Part shown: positions 52,344-62,050 of the stretch, piece after piece
Layout: every line of letters begins with the position of its first letter
Numbering within the stretch: position 1 is the stretch's first letter
NCBI GenBank assembly: GCA_965215155.1
Contig: CBDCCY010000004.1
Span: 3,038,001-3,102,000 of the forward strand
Reading direction: 5' to 3'
Source of the DNA: JAGWAJ01 sp965215155
GTDB taxonomy: Bacteria > Acidobacteriota > Vicinamibacteria > Vicinamibacterales > UBA8438
Length of the DNA stretch: 64,000 bases
Notes under the pieces: model-generated
Told to the model about the DNA's origin: nothing
Seen by the model: the letters and a program-made list of their open reading frames with translations, nothing else
Database searches by the model: none
Position numbers and translations under genes: made by a program

Positions 52344-54001
52344 ATGACTGCCAACCGCCTTCTCTGCCTGCTGCTCGCCGCCGCCCTGGTCGCCGCGCCC
52401 GCCGCGGGGACCGCGCAGGAAGGCGGTCTCGACCCCGCGTCGCTCGTCGAGCCGCTGGAGGAGTCGTGGCCGACCTATTCCGGCGACTACAGCAGCCGGC
52501 GCTACAGCCGGCTGAAGCAGGTGACGACGGAGAACGTCCGGCAGTTGTCGCTCGCCTGGACCCGCACGTTCAACACCGGGATGCCGCCGCTCTCGGGGCC
52601 GAACGCCCCCGATTTCACCGGCGGCGAGGGGACCGGCGGTTACACCATCGGGGCGCAGCGCATCAAGGGCTCGATTCTGCAGGTCGGCGATCTGCTCTAC
52701 GTCACCGCCCCCGACCACGTGTGGGCGATCGACGTGCGGGACGGCGGCACCCGGTGGCACTACTTCTGGAAGACCCGCGGCGGCCCCCACATCGGGAACC
52801 GGGGCGCGGCGATGTGGCGCGACTCGATCATCTTCGAGACCGTCGACAACTACCTCGTCTCGCTCGACGCCCGCACCGGCGAAGAGCGGTGGCACAGCGA
52901 GATCGCGAGCTTCGAGGAGCAGTACTTCTCGACGATGGCGCCGATCGTGGTCGGCGACCTCGTGCTCGTGGGCACCGGCAACGACCTCGACGCGCCCGGG
53001 TTCCTGCAGGCGTTCGACCCCGCCACCGGCGAGCGGGTGTGGCGGTTCTACACCGTCCCCATGAGCGAGGACGACCCCGGCATCGAGACGTGGCCCAACC
53101 TCGACGCGGCGATGCACGGCGGCGGACAGGTGTGGGTGCCGGGCTCGTACGACCCCGAGACCGACCTCTATATCTTCGGCACCGGCAACCCCACGCCCGG
53201 CTATACGGGGATCGCCCGGCGCGGGGACAACCTGTTCACGTGCACCCTGGTCGCGGTCGAGGTGTCGACCGGGGGTACTTCCAGACCTCGCCGCACGACA
53301 CTCACGACTGGGACTCGGCGCAGACCCCGATCCTGATCGACGGCGTGATCGACGGGGTGCCCCGCAAGCTCGTCTCGACCGCCGCGCGCAACGGCTTCTT
53401 CTTCACCGTCGACCGCGTGACCGGCGAGCACGTGGTCACCACCCGCTATGGCACGACGTCGAACTGGGCCAGCCACATCCGCGAGAGCGGGTCGCCCAAC
53501 CCGAACCCCGCGAAGGAGGCAATCATCCCCGGGGCGCTGGTCTCTCCCGTCGAGGGGGGCGTGGCGAACTGGCAGCCGCCTGCCTTCAGCCCCGACACCG
53601 GCCTCTTCTACACGCAGGAGAACAACGGCTTCAACCTGCTCTACCTGACCGATCCGGACCCCCGCGGGTCGATGGGGCTGGGGGGCAAGGACCGGGTCAC
53701 CGTCGGCACGGGCGGGAACGCGTTCACCGCCATCGACTACCGGACCGGCGAGCCCCGGTGGCGTCACGCCTGGCCGATCGGCGGGGGCGGCGGGGCCGGG
53801 GTCCTGACCACCGCCGGGGGGCTGGTGTTCGCGGGCGACGGGAGCGGGAACTTCGTGGCGTTCGACGCCGCCGACGGCGAGCTGCTCTGGCACACCCGCA
53901 TCGGCAACATCTCCAACGCGCCGCAGACCTACCTCGTCGATGGCCGGCAGCGCGTCCTGGCGGCGGCCGGCCAGCAGCTCTTCGCGTTCGTCATGTACTG
54001 A
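52344..54001 (+). pseudogene. PQQ-dependent alcohol dehydrogenase gene with a frame shift
   Basis: The start at 52344 gives a signal peptide (LLCLLLAAALVAAPAAGTAQ) and propeller blades (SWPTYSGDYSSRRYSRLKQV, DHVWAIDVRDGGTRWHYFWK, GTGNPTPGYTGIARRGDNLF). At about 53275 the frame is lost inside VEVSTG; the next frame continues YFQTSPHDTHDWDSAQTPIL to GGLVFAGDGSGNFVAFDAAD and the normal end. Several bases of the usual motif between TG and YFQ seem missing. The catalytic and Ca-binding region is otherwise kept. It could be an assembly error, otherwise the enzyme is inactive. A longer frame from 52281 overlaps the cytochrome stop. Confidence 0.8.
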
Positions 54002-54049
54002 GTTGGAGGCGCGTAGTCCTTTCCAATCCAGAAATGAGCCTGAAGCGGG

Positions 54050-55204
54050 GCAGCGAGCCGAACCTGTCAGGCGACCGAACCGACGGGTCGAAACGAGTCT
54101 TGGCACGGGCCGCGTTGCGGGCGGCCCAACCACACCGCGGCATTATGCCACGGCGATGAGTGCGTTCAGGTTCCGGGGGATGTACGGCTGCAACCGCGCG
54201 GTTCCGTGTTCGGGGTCAACCCGTTGTCTCGGACGGACCGCGAGCAGGAGGCACCCACGGCCGGGGAAGCGGCCGCCCGGGGGTTCGGAAGCACGCCGCG
54301 GCACGCGGCGTGCTCGATCCCGAGTCCGACAGTCTGCCGCGTCTCGTGATCGTCGTGGACGGCCGGGACACCCCGCCCGAACCGGGCCGCAAGCCCCATA
54401 ACTGCTATCGGAGCCGCGTTGCGGGCGGCGTGTCACCCGTGGATGCGGCATTCGATGCGGCGCTCCCGCCGGTCGGTCACCTCACGATGCACCACCAACT
54501 GCACCCGTTCACCCGCCCGCCACCTGCCGGGTCGTCGCGCGGTCGGACGGTGTTCGCGGTGTTCCCCGGTCCGGTCCGTTACGTAACGGTGTGGAATCGT
54601 CTTGTGGTGTTGACGAGCACGGAGCGGCAAGGGGCGTTTACCGGGAGCGGCGAAAGGCTGGCGAGTCCCGGTACCGCCGGCCAGCGGACCGGAGAATCGC
54701 GAGCGGTCACGACGGAACGCAGGGACGACCTCCGCCGAGAGTCGTGTCGGTCCTGCGGCCAAGATCGGGCGAGGCAATGTGACCACCACCGCGCCAGTGG
54801 TCGCCTCTACATTTCCGGTACGTTCGTCAACTGCAGAGTGCCGCGGAAGACGCGCACGTCTGCGGGCGCGTCTGGAGGCGGCGCTCTCGCTGTGCGCACG
54901 GTGCGACGGCGAAGCCTGCACGACGTGACTGCACAGCGAATCGTCGCGGTGTGCGCGTGAACCTGCGGGTCTTGGCGGGTGCGGGCTACGGCATCAGGCT
55001 GGCCCCGGGCACGCGACTCGTCGTCGTGCGGCGACGGCGCCGGGACTTTTCTGTGGTGCGGCTGAAGCCGGTGACGATACGGTCGGCGTCGGTACCCGCG
55101 CCGCCCGTCGGCGCGTCGGGCATCCTTGCCGCGCGCTTGTCCGCGGTGGCGCGTCAACCGGGCGCCGCCGGGCAGACGGCCGTAGCGGGCCGAGCGTCGG
55201 ACGT
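54050..55204. other. Stretch without a supportable gene inside the insertion element
   Basis: Reading frames on both strands are Arg/Pro-rich and look like shadows of GC-rich DNA. A short segment at 54375-54455 resembles 8815-8890. No tRNA, terminator or repeat array was seen. Confidence 0.4.
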
Positions 55205-56498
55205 TCAGGCGGCCGGGTTGATGGAGCGGAACAGCCGCGTGCGGGCCTCGTTGAGCGCCTGGGCGGCCTCGTTGTCGGTCATCGCCAACGCGGTTGCGTC
55301 GAGCTGTGCGAAGGTGATTCCGGGCTTCAGGCAGGCGTCGGCGTCGGGCAACGACTTCAGCTTCTCGTAGGGAGTCCTGATGTCGGCGTGGCGGTAGCGC
55401 TTGCGCACCCGGCCGCGCGCGTCGGCCTCTTCGACGGGGAAGAAGCAGGGCCGGTGGAAATTCAGATAGGGGGGGGTGAGGACCTGCTGGGTGAAGGCGT
55501 TGACCTGCTCGGCGTAGCGGCTGGGGATGTGGCCGTGACCGAGATGCTTGCGGATGACCGAGCCGTTCTTGCTCTCGACCAGGGCGTTGTCGGTGCTGCG
55601 CCGGGCGCGCGACTTGGTGAAGGCGTCGATGTGCAGTGCCTGGAGCAGGGCCGCGACCTCGCGGTTGATGAACTCCGAGCCGTTGTCGGCGTGGAAGCCG
55701 TGGAGGGTGAAGGGAAATGCCCGCAGCAGCGCGTCGAGCAGCGGCTTCAGGCAGGCGGCGTGGATATGCTCGACCGACCCGATGCACTGGAACTGGGTGA
55801 CCTCATCCACCAGATTCAGGTGGTAGAGGCCCTTGATGCCGTCCAGGTCGCCTTGATGCACGGTATCGACCCGGACCCAGCCGGGTTGTCCGAAGGGCTG
55901 CGGGCGGCGGCGGTCGCCGATGGCGACCTGTACCGGGCGTGTCGGAGCCGGTACCGCCCCGCGGCGCCGTTGATAGCTGGTCGTATGCCGCAGGTTGTAC
56001 AGGTGCCCGTTGGAGATGGCGGCCAACCGCTCGAAGCGGCGGTCGCCGAAGAGGTGGAAGGCGCGGGCGCAGAGCTTGCGCGTGGCCGGGCCGGACAGCG
56101 TGCCGTGCAGCGCGTCGGCCTCGGCCAGCAGCCCGACGTCGGCGTTGGTGTAGCGGCGCGGGAACGGGCGGCGCGGGGCGCCGCGACGGTCGCAGATCGT
56201 GCCCGTGGTCTGGTGCTGGTGCAACAGGCGGGGTGATCTGGGCTCGCGACAGGCCGGTCACCTTGATCAGGAAGTGGCGGAGCAGGCCCTTGTCGGTCTT
56301 CTCTCGCCGGGCGTAGTCGAACTGTTGTACCGTCTTCGCCACGAACGCGTAGGCGTCGGCGCGAGTCTGCGGTTGCAGGTTGATCTCCTGGCTCCCGTCG
56401 AGGAATTCCCGAACCTGATCCAGGGTCTGCAGGCGGTGCGTGTCGAGTCTCACGATCATCCTCCGATGATCCGTGACCCGGCCCCTGTTCAGGCTCAT
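55205..56498 (-). pseudogene. DDE (rve-type) transposase with a frame shift
   Basis: The N-terminal frame (start 56498 or 56459) gives RLDTHRLQTLDQVREFLDGS, DKGLLRHFLIKVTGLSRAQI with a helix-turn-helix; from about 56235 the second frame continues RLLHQHQTTGTICDRRGAPR and the integrase core: Asp in WVRVDTVHQGDLDG, Asp in GFHADNGSEFINRE, Glu in STDNALVESKNGSVIRKHLG. One C too many in a cccc run explains the shift; it could be programmed frameshifting, a mutation or an assembly error. Family is IS481/IS3-like; I cannot name it more exactly. Confidence 0.75.
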
Positions 56499-56608
56499 CT
56501 GTCGTTGGAAACGACCCCTCGTTCAGGCTCATCTGTCATTGGAAGAGACTCGCGTCGCCGGGTCGTGATACGGTTGGAAGAGGATGGGACGGTTAACTTC
56601 GGACGTAA

Positions 56609-56827
56609 ACAGCGCTCGCGCCGTTCGCCTTGGCCATCCTGGGTACGGCGGGGTTGACGGTGGGAGTGATGCAGTGGCTGCTCAAGCCGCAGTTCGATGC
56701 CGTCAACCAACGCGTCGATGCCGTCAGCAAGCGCGTCGACGAGCTGAAGGCCGGCATCCGGGAGCTGCGAGCGGCGGTGTACGTGCCCCGGACTCCGCCG
56801 CCGACGCCTGGAGCAGATCGCCGGTAG
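56609..56827 (+). CDS. Partial small membrane-anchored coiled-coil protein
   Basis: The frame ALAPFALAILGTAGLTVGVM then QWLLKPQFDAVNQRVDAVSK, RVDELKAGIRELR gives one membrane helix followed by a short coiled coil. No ATG precedes it in frame; TTG at 56630 is possible. The insertion element end at about 56556 probably removed its original start. Function unknown. Confidence 0.45.
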   Translation, partial: TALAPFALAILGTAGLTVGVMQWLLKPQFDAVNQRVDAVSKRVDELKAGIRELRAAVYVPRTPPPTPGADRR

Positions 56828-56926
56828 GCTTGGCCGCGAAGCACCTCCCGGGTGCACGGGTGGCGCGACCGCGGGTCGGCGACCGCCCTTGGGCTTCACG
56901 ACGTCTCGTTCGATGCAGCCCCGTCG

Positions 56927-57433
56927 ATGAGTGCAGGCCGCGCCCCGCAGTCGACGACCCCGGTCCGCTACCACCTCGCCGAGAACAACCTCGCGTGGAT
57001 GCGGTACCCGTTCGAGGACCCGCGCATGGCGGGCATGCGGGACGAGATCGACCGCATCAACGAGCTCGGAGACCGCTCGCCGGGCTTCGTGTGGCGCTTC
57101 GAGACCGAGGCGGGCGACGCGACCGGCGTGCGGGTGCTCGACGACCCCCGGGTGCTCTTCAACCTCACCCTCTGGGAGACGGTCGCGGACCTCCGGCGGT
57201 ACGTCTACCGCAGCGAGCACGTCGAGTTCTTCCGCCGCCGGCGTGAGTGGTTCCTGCTCCCGCCGCGCGAGCCGGCCGTGCTGTGGTGGGTGCCCGCGGG
57301 CGAGCGGCCCGATGTCGACGAGGCGATGGCCCGCATCGAGCGGCTGTGGCGCGACGGCCCGTCGCCCGAGGCGTTCACCTTGAAGCAGGGCTACGGCTCC
57401 GACGGCGCGCCGTTGGCGCCGACCGTGCGTTAA
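56927..57433 (+). CDS. DUF3291 domain protein
   Basis: This 168-residue protein has YHLAENNLAWMRYPFEDPRM near the start, PGFVWRFETEAGDATGVRVL, FNLTLWETVADLRRYVYRSE, HVEFFRRRREWFLL and VLWWVPAGERPDVDEAMARI, the conserved DUF3291 pattern (a monooxygenase-like fold). ATG 56927 is chosen because the domain begins within 15 residues; the frame is open from 56852. It precedes an enoyl-CoA hydratase gene by about 70 bp. Confidence 0.85.
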   Translation: MSAGRAPQSTTPVRYHLAENNLAWMRYPFEDPRMAGMRDEIDRINELGDRSPGFVWRFETEAGDATGVRVLDDPRVLFNLTLWETVADLRRYVYRSEHVEFFRRRREWFLLPPREPAVLWWVPAGERPDVDEAMARIERLWRDGPSPEAFTLKQGYGSDGAPLAPTVR

Positions 57434-57504
57434 GAGCACTCGATGATCACCGTCGGAACCCGTGACTGCCGCACGCCGGCCCGGCCCGAGCGGAGGAGCA
57501 CCGA

Positions 57505-58266
57505 ATGATCGCGACCGAGACCCGCGACCGCGTCACCGTCGTCCGGATGGCGCACGGCAAGGTCAACGCGTTCGACCCCGAGCTGATGAGCGGCCTCATC
57601 GACCAGCTCGCCGCGCTGGAGGCGGCGGATACCTCGGCCGTGGTCCTGACCGGCTCCGGCCGCGTCTTCTCGGCCGGCGTCGATCTGCGCGGCCTCACGG
57701 CGGGCGGCCCCGGCTACGTGAGGAAGCTGCTGCCGCTGCTGGGCGGGGCCTTCTTCAAGGTGTTCACCTTCCCCAAGCCCGTCGTCGCCGCCGTGAACGG
57801 ACACGCCATCGCCGGAGGCTGCGTCCTCACCTGCGCCTGCGACTACCGGATCATGGCCGACGGCGCGGGCCGCATCGGACTCCCGAGCTGTCGGTGGGGG
57901 TGCCGTTCCCGAGCATGGCCCTCGAAGTCCTCCGCCTGCCGGTGCCCGCGCACCGGCTGCAGGCGCTGATCTACCGCGGCCTGACGTGCACGCCGGCCGA
58001 GGCCGTCGCCAACGGCCTGGTCGACGAGGTGGCCGCGCCCGAGGCGGTCGTCGACCGGGCGGTCGAGATGGCCGCGCGCCTCGGGGGCGTTGCCGCCGGC
58101 GTCCTTCGCGCTCACGAAGCGCATCATCCGCGAGCCCAGCCAGGCCCGCGTCCGCGACATGCAGACGGTGGACGAGGCGGTGACCGAGGCGTGGATGTCC
58201 CCCCGCGTGCAGGACGCCGTCCGCGCCTACGTGGAGCGGACGTTGCCGACCCGAGAGTGCCGGTAG
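57505..58266 (+). pseudogene. Enoyl-CoA hydratase/isomerase gene with two frame shifts
   Basis: The frame from 57505 (RVTVVRMAHGKVNAFDPELM, GSGRVFSAGVDLRGL, PKPVVAAVNGHAIAGGCVLT) covers the crotonase core with the oxyanion-hole segments. Near 57890 (ggtgggggtg) it shifts to ELSVGVPFPSMALEVLRLPV and IYRGLTCTPAEAVANGLVDE, and near 58090 shifts again to FALTKRIIREPSQARVRDMQ to the stop. Length after correction (about 253 residues) is normal. Both shifts are at G-rich runs, so assembly error is likely. Confidence 0.78.
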
Positions 58267-58355
58267 TCTGCGCGGTAGAGCGGCGCCGCCTCCGGTGGAG
58301 GCGCTGACTCACCGCGGGGTCTGGGCGGCAAGGACCGCGCCCCTGGATTCCACGA

Positions 58356-59362
58356 GTGACACACGAGCCGACGAAGCCGCCGCACCGCGCCGGCCCCCTG
58401 ACCTGGGTCGTTGCCGGCGCCGTCAGTCTCGGGCTGCTCGGCCTCGTCGTGGCGCAGCTCGACGAGAGCGCGCTCACCACGGCGGCGGACGGGGTCTCAT
58501 GGCCCCTCGTGGGGGCGGGCGTGGCGCTGTTCATGGTCGAGAGCCTGCTCAGCGCCCTTCGCATGCACCTGATGGCCGGCACGCGCGGCGGGTTTCTCAC
58601 CGCCATGCGCGTCACCGCCTGGCACGGGGTCTGGCTGGTCGCGCTGCCCATGCGACTCGGCGAGGTGGCCTGGGTCGTCGCGATGCGGCGCGCCTACGGG
58701 TGGAACGTCGCCACCGCGGTGGCCTGTGCGGCGGTACAGCGCCTGCTCGACATGGCGGTTGTCGCGGCCTTCCTGCTCCTGACGATACCGGCGGCCTTCG
58801 GTCTGCACGAGGACCGGTTGCCCGCGTTCCTCGCCCTGGCCGCCGCGCTCTGCCTGCTCGCGTTCGTCGGTTCCGCGACCCTGCACGTCTGGCTGCGCCT
58901 CTTCGCCAGGCTCGTCATCGGCGCCGGGCGTCCGCGGGGCCGGCGGGCCGGTTCCTGGTGTCCGTGAGCCAGGCGCGGCATTGGCTCGAGAGCGTCCGCA
59001 ATCGCCGCATCATGCGGCGGTGCATCGTTCCGACCGTGCTCGTCTGGACGGCGGTCATCGCTGCTTGCTGGACTGTCGGCCAGGCGGTCGGCCTGGACCT
59101 CGCCCCGGCCGAGTTCGGCTTCGCGGCGGCCGGCGGCAACTTGGTCGCGGCGCTTCCGGTGCAGTCCATCGGCGGCTTCGGCTTGTTGGAGGCGGGCCTC
59201 ACCGGCATCGCCGCGTGGTTCGGCGCGCCGGTGGGAACGGCGGCCCTAGCCGCCCTGGGCGTTCGTCTCGCGTCCATGACCGGGGCCGGCCTGTTCTGGG
59301 TGACCGCCCTGGCGCTGCGCGGTGCGCCTCCGGCCGAATCGGCGCGGGGCATCAGGGCATGA
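58356..59362 (+). pseudogene. Lysylphosphatidylglycerol synthase-like (UPF0104) membrane protein with a frame shift
   Basis: The first frame has membrane helices and the typical VALPMRLGEVAWVVAMRRAY motif of UPF0104/flippase-like proteins; near 58945, in a GC-rich run, it passes to a second frame with RRCIVPTVLVWTAVIAACWT, AAAGGNLVAALPVQSIGGFG and a last helix. Together they make about 335 residues, the usual size. The gene overlaps the following glycosyltransferase by four bases, so both likely serve the same envelope or glycolipid pathway. Confidence 0.78.
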
Positions 59363-60213
59363 AGAAGGCGTCCGTCCTCGTCGTCGTTCCGGTGTACAAC
59401 GAGGCGGAGAGTCTCGATCACATGCTGGCTCCATTGATGGAGGTCGTCCGGCGGGAACACTACGACCTCGTCGCCATCGACGACGCCTCGACGGACGAGT
59501 CGCACGCCATCCTGAAACGGCATGGCGTGCCGGCGATTACCCTGATCGAGAACCTCGGCGTCGGTGGGGCGGTTCAGACAGGCTACAAATACGCGCTCGC
59601 CAAGGAGTACGAGTACCTGATCCAGATGGACGGGGATGGACAACACGACCCCCGCTTCCTGCCGATGATCCGGCGGAAACTCGCATCCCATGATTTCGTG
59701 GTCGGGTCGAGGTTCCTGGACAACGGCGCCGTGCCTTTTCCGCCGGAGAGGGAGCTGTACAAGGGAACCGTACTCCGAAGGATCGCGATTCGGTTGTTCC
59801 GCGCGTTGCTGTACGCCATGACCCGCGTTTCGATATCGGACCCGACGTCGGGATACAGAGGGATGAACCGGAAATGCATGCGGTTCCTGACCGGAGATCT
59901 CTATCCCCATGACTTCCCCGACGCGGACGTGGTCCTGACCCTTATCCGCAATCGGTTCAAGCTGTGCGAGGTGCCAGTGTACATGTACCACAATCACGCT
60001 GGCGACAAGCTGCACCGAGGCATCATGCCGGTCTGGTACATGTACAAGGTCACGCTGTCGCTGCTCGTATCCAGCCTGCGCAAACGCGGGGGGGGGGGTA
60101 TAAGATCACGCCGGAACTTCCGATCCACAACATTTGACAATGTCTCGTGGGTTTGCCAATGTGGGGAGTTCCTGTTCTCATGGGAGGAATCTGAGGCTGG
60201 GGACAACCGGTGA
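59359..60213 (+). CDS. GT2 family glycosyltransferase (polyprenyl-phosphate sugar transferase type)
   Basis: This protein has VLVVVPVYNEAESLDHMLAP, DLVAIDDASTDESHAILKRH and QMDGDGQHDPRFLPMI with the DxD-like metal motif, as in dolichyl-phosphate mannose synthase-like enzymes. The catalytic domain ends by about residue 235. The run of eleven G near 60088-60098 puts the end into a long unlikely tail; with one G fewer the protein would end RKRGGGV with a stop at about 60101. It pairs with the flippase-like gene upstream and the GT-C/DUF2304 genes downstream. Confidence 0.87.
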   Translation: MKKASVLVVVPVYNEAESLDHMLAPLMEVVRREHYDLVAIDDASTDESHAILKRHGVPAITLIENLGVGGAVQTGYKYALAKEYEYLIQMDGDGQHDPRFLPMIRRKLASHDFVVGSRFLDNGAVPFPPERELYKGTVLRRIAIRLFRALLYAMTRVSISDPTSGYRGMNRKCMRFLTGDLYPHDFPDADVVLTLIRNRFKLCEVPVYMYHNHAGDKLHRGIMPVWYMYKVTLSLLVSSLRKRGGGGIRSRRNFRSTTFDNVSWVCQCGEFLFSWEESEAGDNR

Positions 60214-60418
60214 GGAGGAGAGCCCGATGCGTCTGACGACGGTACTCCGGCGGCTGTTGGGTGTGGCGCAGATGTTCGTCCGGGGCGCGGTGGTCAGCGC
60301 GAGCGGCACGTTGCGGGTGTCGGTGGCGCCTCGTCGGCGGCTTGCTGATCCTGGGGCTGGTGATCGACGAGTGGCCCACCTTGTCGCACTGCCACGAACG
60401 GCTGGCCGAGGCGGGGTG

Positions 60419-62044
60419 ATGAGAAGCCTGGCGATGACGAGTTGGCTGGGAACGATGCTCCCGGCGGTGCCGGCGGTGGCCGATGATTGCGCGGATTGGA
60501 ACTCCGAACGGTTTTTCGCGAACGTCACCGTCGAGGAGGTCGTCGGCTGTCTGCATGCCGGCGCCGATGCCAACGCTCGGGACGAAGCCGGCGTCACCCC
60601 CCTGCACCTGGCGGCGCGGTTCAACCCCAGTGACGCGGTAATCAGAGCGTTGATCGAGGCCGGCGCGGACCTGAACCTGCGTGACAAACTGGGCCGTGCG
60701 CCCCTGCACCTGGCGGCTTGGCAGAACTCCAGTGCGGCGGTGGTCGCGGCGTTGATCGATGCCGGCGCCGACCCGAACGACCCGAACGACAGAGGCTGGA
60801 CGCCCATATGGTTGGCGGCCAAGGCCAACTCCGAAGCGGTGGTCGCGGCGTTGATCGATGCCGGCGCCGACCCGGGGATGCGAGTCGGCACCGGCTACGT
60901 GCCGGTTTCGAAGGCCCTGCTTGGGGACGATCGACTCGCCGCCGTGGCGCACAGGCTTCGAGCTGCCGCAGAGGGCAACGCCAAGGCTCAATACGGTCTC
61001 GGCGTGATATACGCCGAAGCATTCGTTGGGCGCCAATATGGTATACAGGCCGCGGCGTGGTACCGGAAGGCCGCCGGGCACGGCCATACGAAGGCCCAGA
61101 CCAGACTGGACGAGCTCATATCCCGACGCGGCTATACGTCCCTGCACCTGGCAACCATCCGCCATTCATCGGTGGTCGCCGCGTTGCGCGACGGCGCCGA
61201 CCCCGACGCGCGGGACAACGCCGGCAACACCGCCCTGCATCTGGCGGCTTCCAATACCGGCGACCCGGCGGTCTTCGAAGCACTCGTCGGCGCCGGGGCC
61301 GATGCCAACGCTCGGGACGACTTCGGCGATACGCCTCTGCACCTGGCGGCCCGGTACAACCCGAACCCGGCGGTGCTCGCCGTGTTGATCGCCGCCGGGG
61401 CCGACTCTGACGCGCAAGGCGAGTCCGACGCCACGCCCCTGCATTGGGCGGCCTGGAACAACGGCGTTCCGGCGGTTCTCGCACTCGTGAACGCCGGGGC
61501 GAACCCGAACGCACGGCGCAGGGACGGCGCCACACCGCTGCATTGGGCGACGTGGAACGATGACGTTTCGGTGATTTCCGCGCTCCTGGATGCCGGTGCA
61601 AACCCTGACGTACCCGACTCGAGCGGCGATACCCCTCTGCATTGGGCATTGCGGTACGCCAATCTGTCAGAGTTTTCCGCGTTCGCCCGGGACGCGCGAT
61701 TGCTCATGAGTTCCGACTTCGACGTGTACTATCGGAAGAATGCGCTGTTCTACATCAAGGAAAATTGCACCAACGACGACCTCCGTCCCCGGTTTTTCCT
61801 GCATCTCGTTCCTGGTGACAAGGACGCACTTTCCGATGATCGCAAGCAGCACGGGTTTGACAACCTCGACTTCTCCTTTGACGCACATGGAGCTTTATTC
61901 GACGAACAATGCATTGCGATACGAGCGATTCCGGACTACGGCATAGCCACCATTCGAACCGGCCAATACATTCCAGGCGAGGGCCATCGTATTTGGGAAA
62001 CCACATACCATTTTCCCAAAAACCGAGAGGGCACTCGGGGATAA
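60419..62044 (+). CDS. Ankyrin/Sel1 repeat protein with a glycosyltransferase-associated C-terminal domain
   Basis: This 541-residue protein has a signal-like start (MTSWLGTMLPAVPAVADDC). Ankyrin repeats follow (GVTPLHLAARFNPSDAVIRA, GRAPLHLAAWQNSSAAVVAA), then a Sel1 pair (AQYGLGVIYAEAFVGRQYGI, AAAWYRKAAGHGHTKAQ) and more ankyrin repeats (TPLHWAAWNN). After about residue 420 the sequence changes to a domain with FDVYYRKNALFYIKENCTND, RFFLHLVPGDKDALSDDRKQ, HGFDNLDFSFDAHG, which I know as the tail of membrane glycosyltransferases. The frame is open from 60134 but the ATG at 60419 starts the signal peptide. Confidence 0.82.
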   Translation: MRSLAMTSWLGTMLPAVPAVADDCADWNSERFFANVTVEEVVGCLHAGADANARDEAGVTPLHLAARFNPSDAVIRALIEAGADLNLRDKLGRAPLHLAAWQNSSAAVVAALIDAGADPNDPNDRGWTPIWLAAKANSEAVVAALIDAGADPGMRVGTGYVPVSKALLGDDRLAAVAHRLRAAAEGNAKAQYGLGVIYAEAFVGRQYGIQAAAWYRKAAGHGHTKAQTRLDELISRRGYTSLHLATIRHSSVVAALRDGADPDARDNAGNTALHLAASNTGDPAVFEALVGAGADANARDDFGDTPLHLAARYNPNPAVLAVLIAAGADSDAQGESDATPLHWAAWNNGVPAVLALVNAGANPNARRRDGATPLHWATWNDDVSVISALLDAGANPDVPDSSGDTPLHWALRYANLSEFSAFARDARLLMSSDFDVYYRKNALFYIKENCTNDDLRPRFFLHLVPGDKDALSDDRKQHGFDNLDFSFDAHGALFDEQCIAIRAIPDYGIATIRTGQYIPGEGHRIWETTYHFPKNREGTRG

Positions 62045-62050
62045 CGAACA

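Larger units (their letters stand above)
54008..56556 (-). mobile_element. Insertion element with imperfect inverted ends around a DDE transposase
   Basis: At 54019-54050 the plus strand reads ttccaatccagaaatgagcc tgaagcgggg, and at 56521-56543 gttcaggctcatctgtcatt ggaa, which is its approximate inverted repeat; a second copy of the right end lies at 56487-56509. The left end is 7 bp after the PQQ dehydrogenase stop. The transposase occupies the right half. The left 1.1 kb (54050-55204) has no supportable gene. A target duplication could not be identified, so the exact ends are uncertain. Confidence 0.5.
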
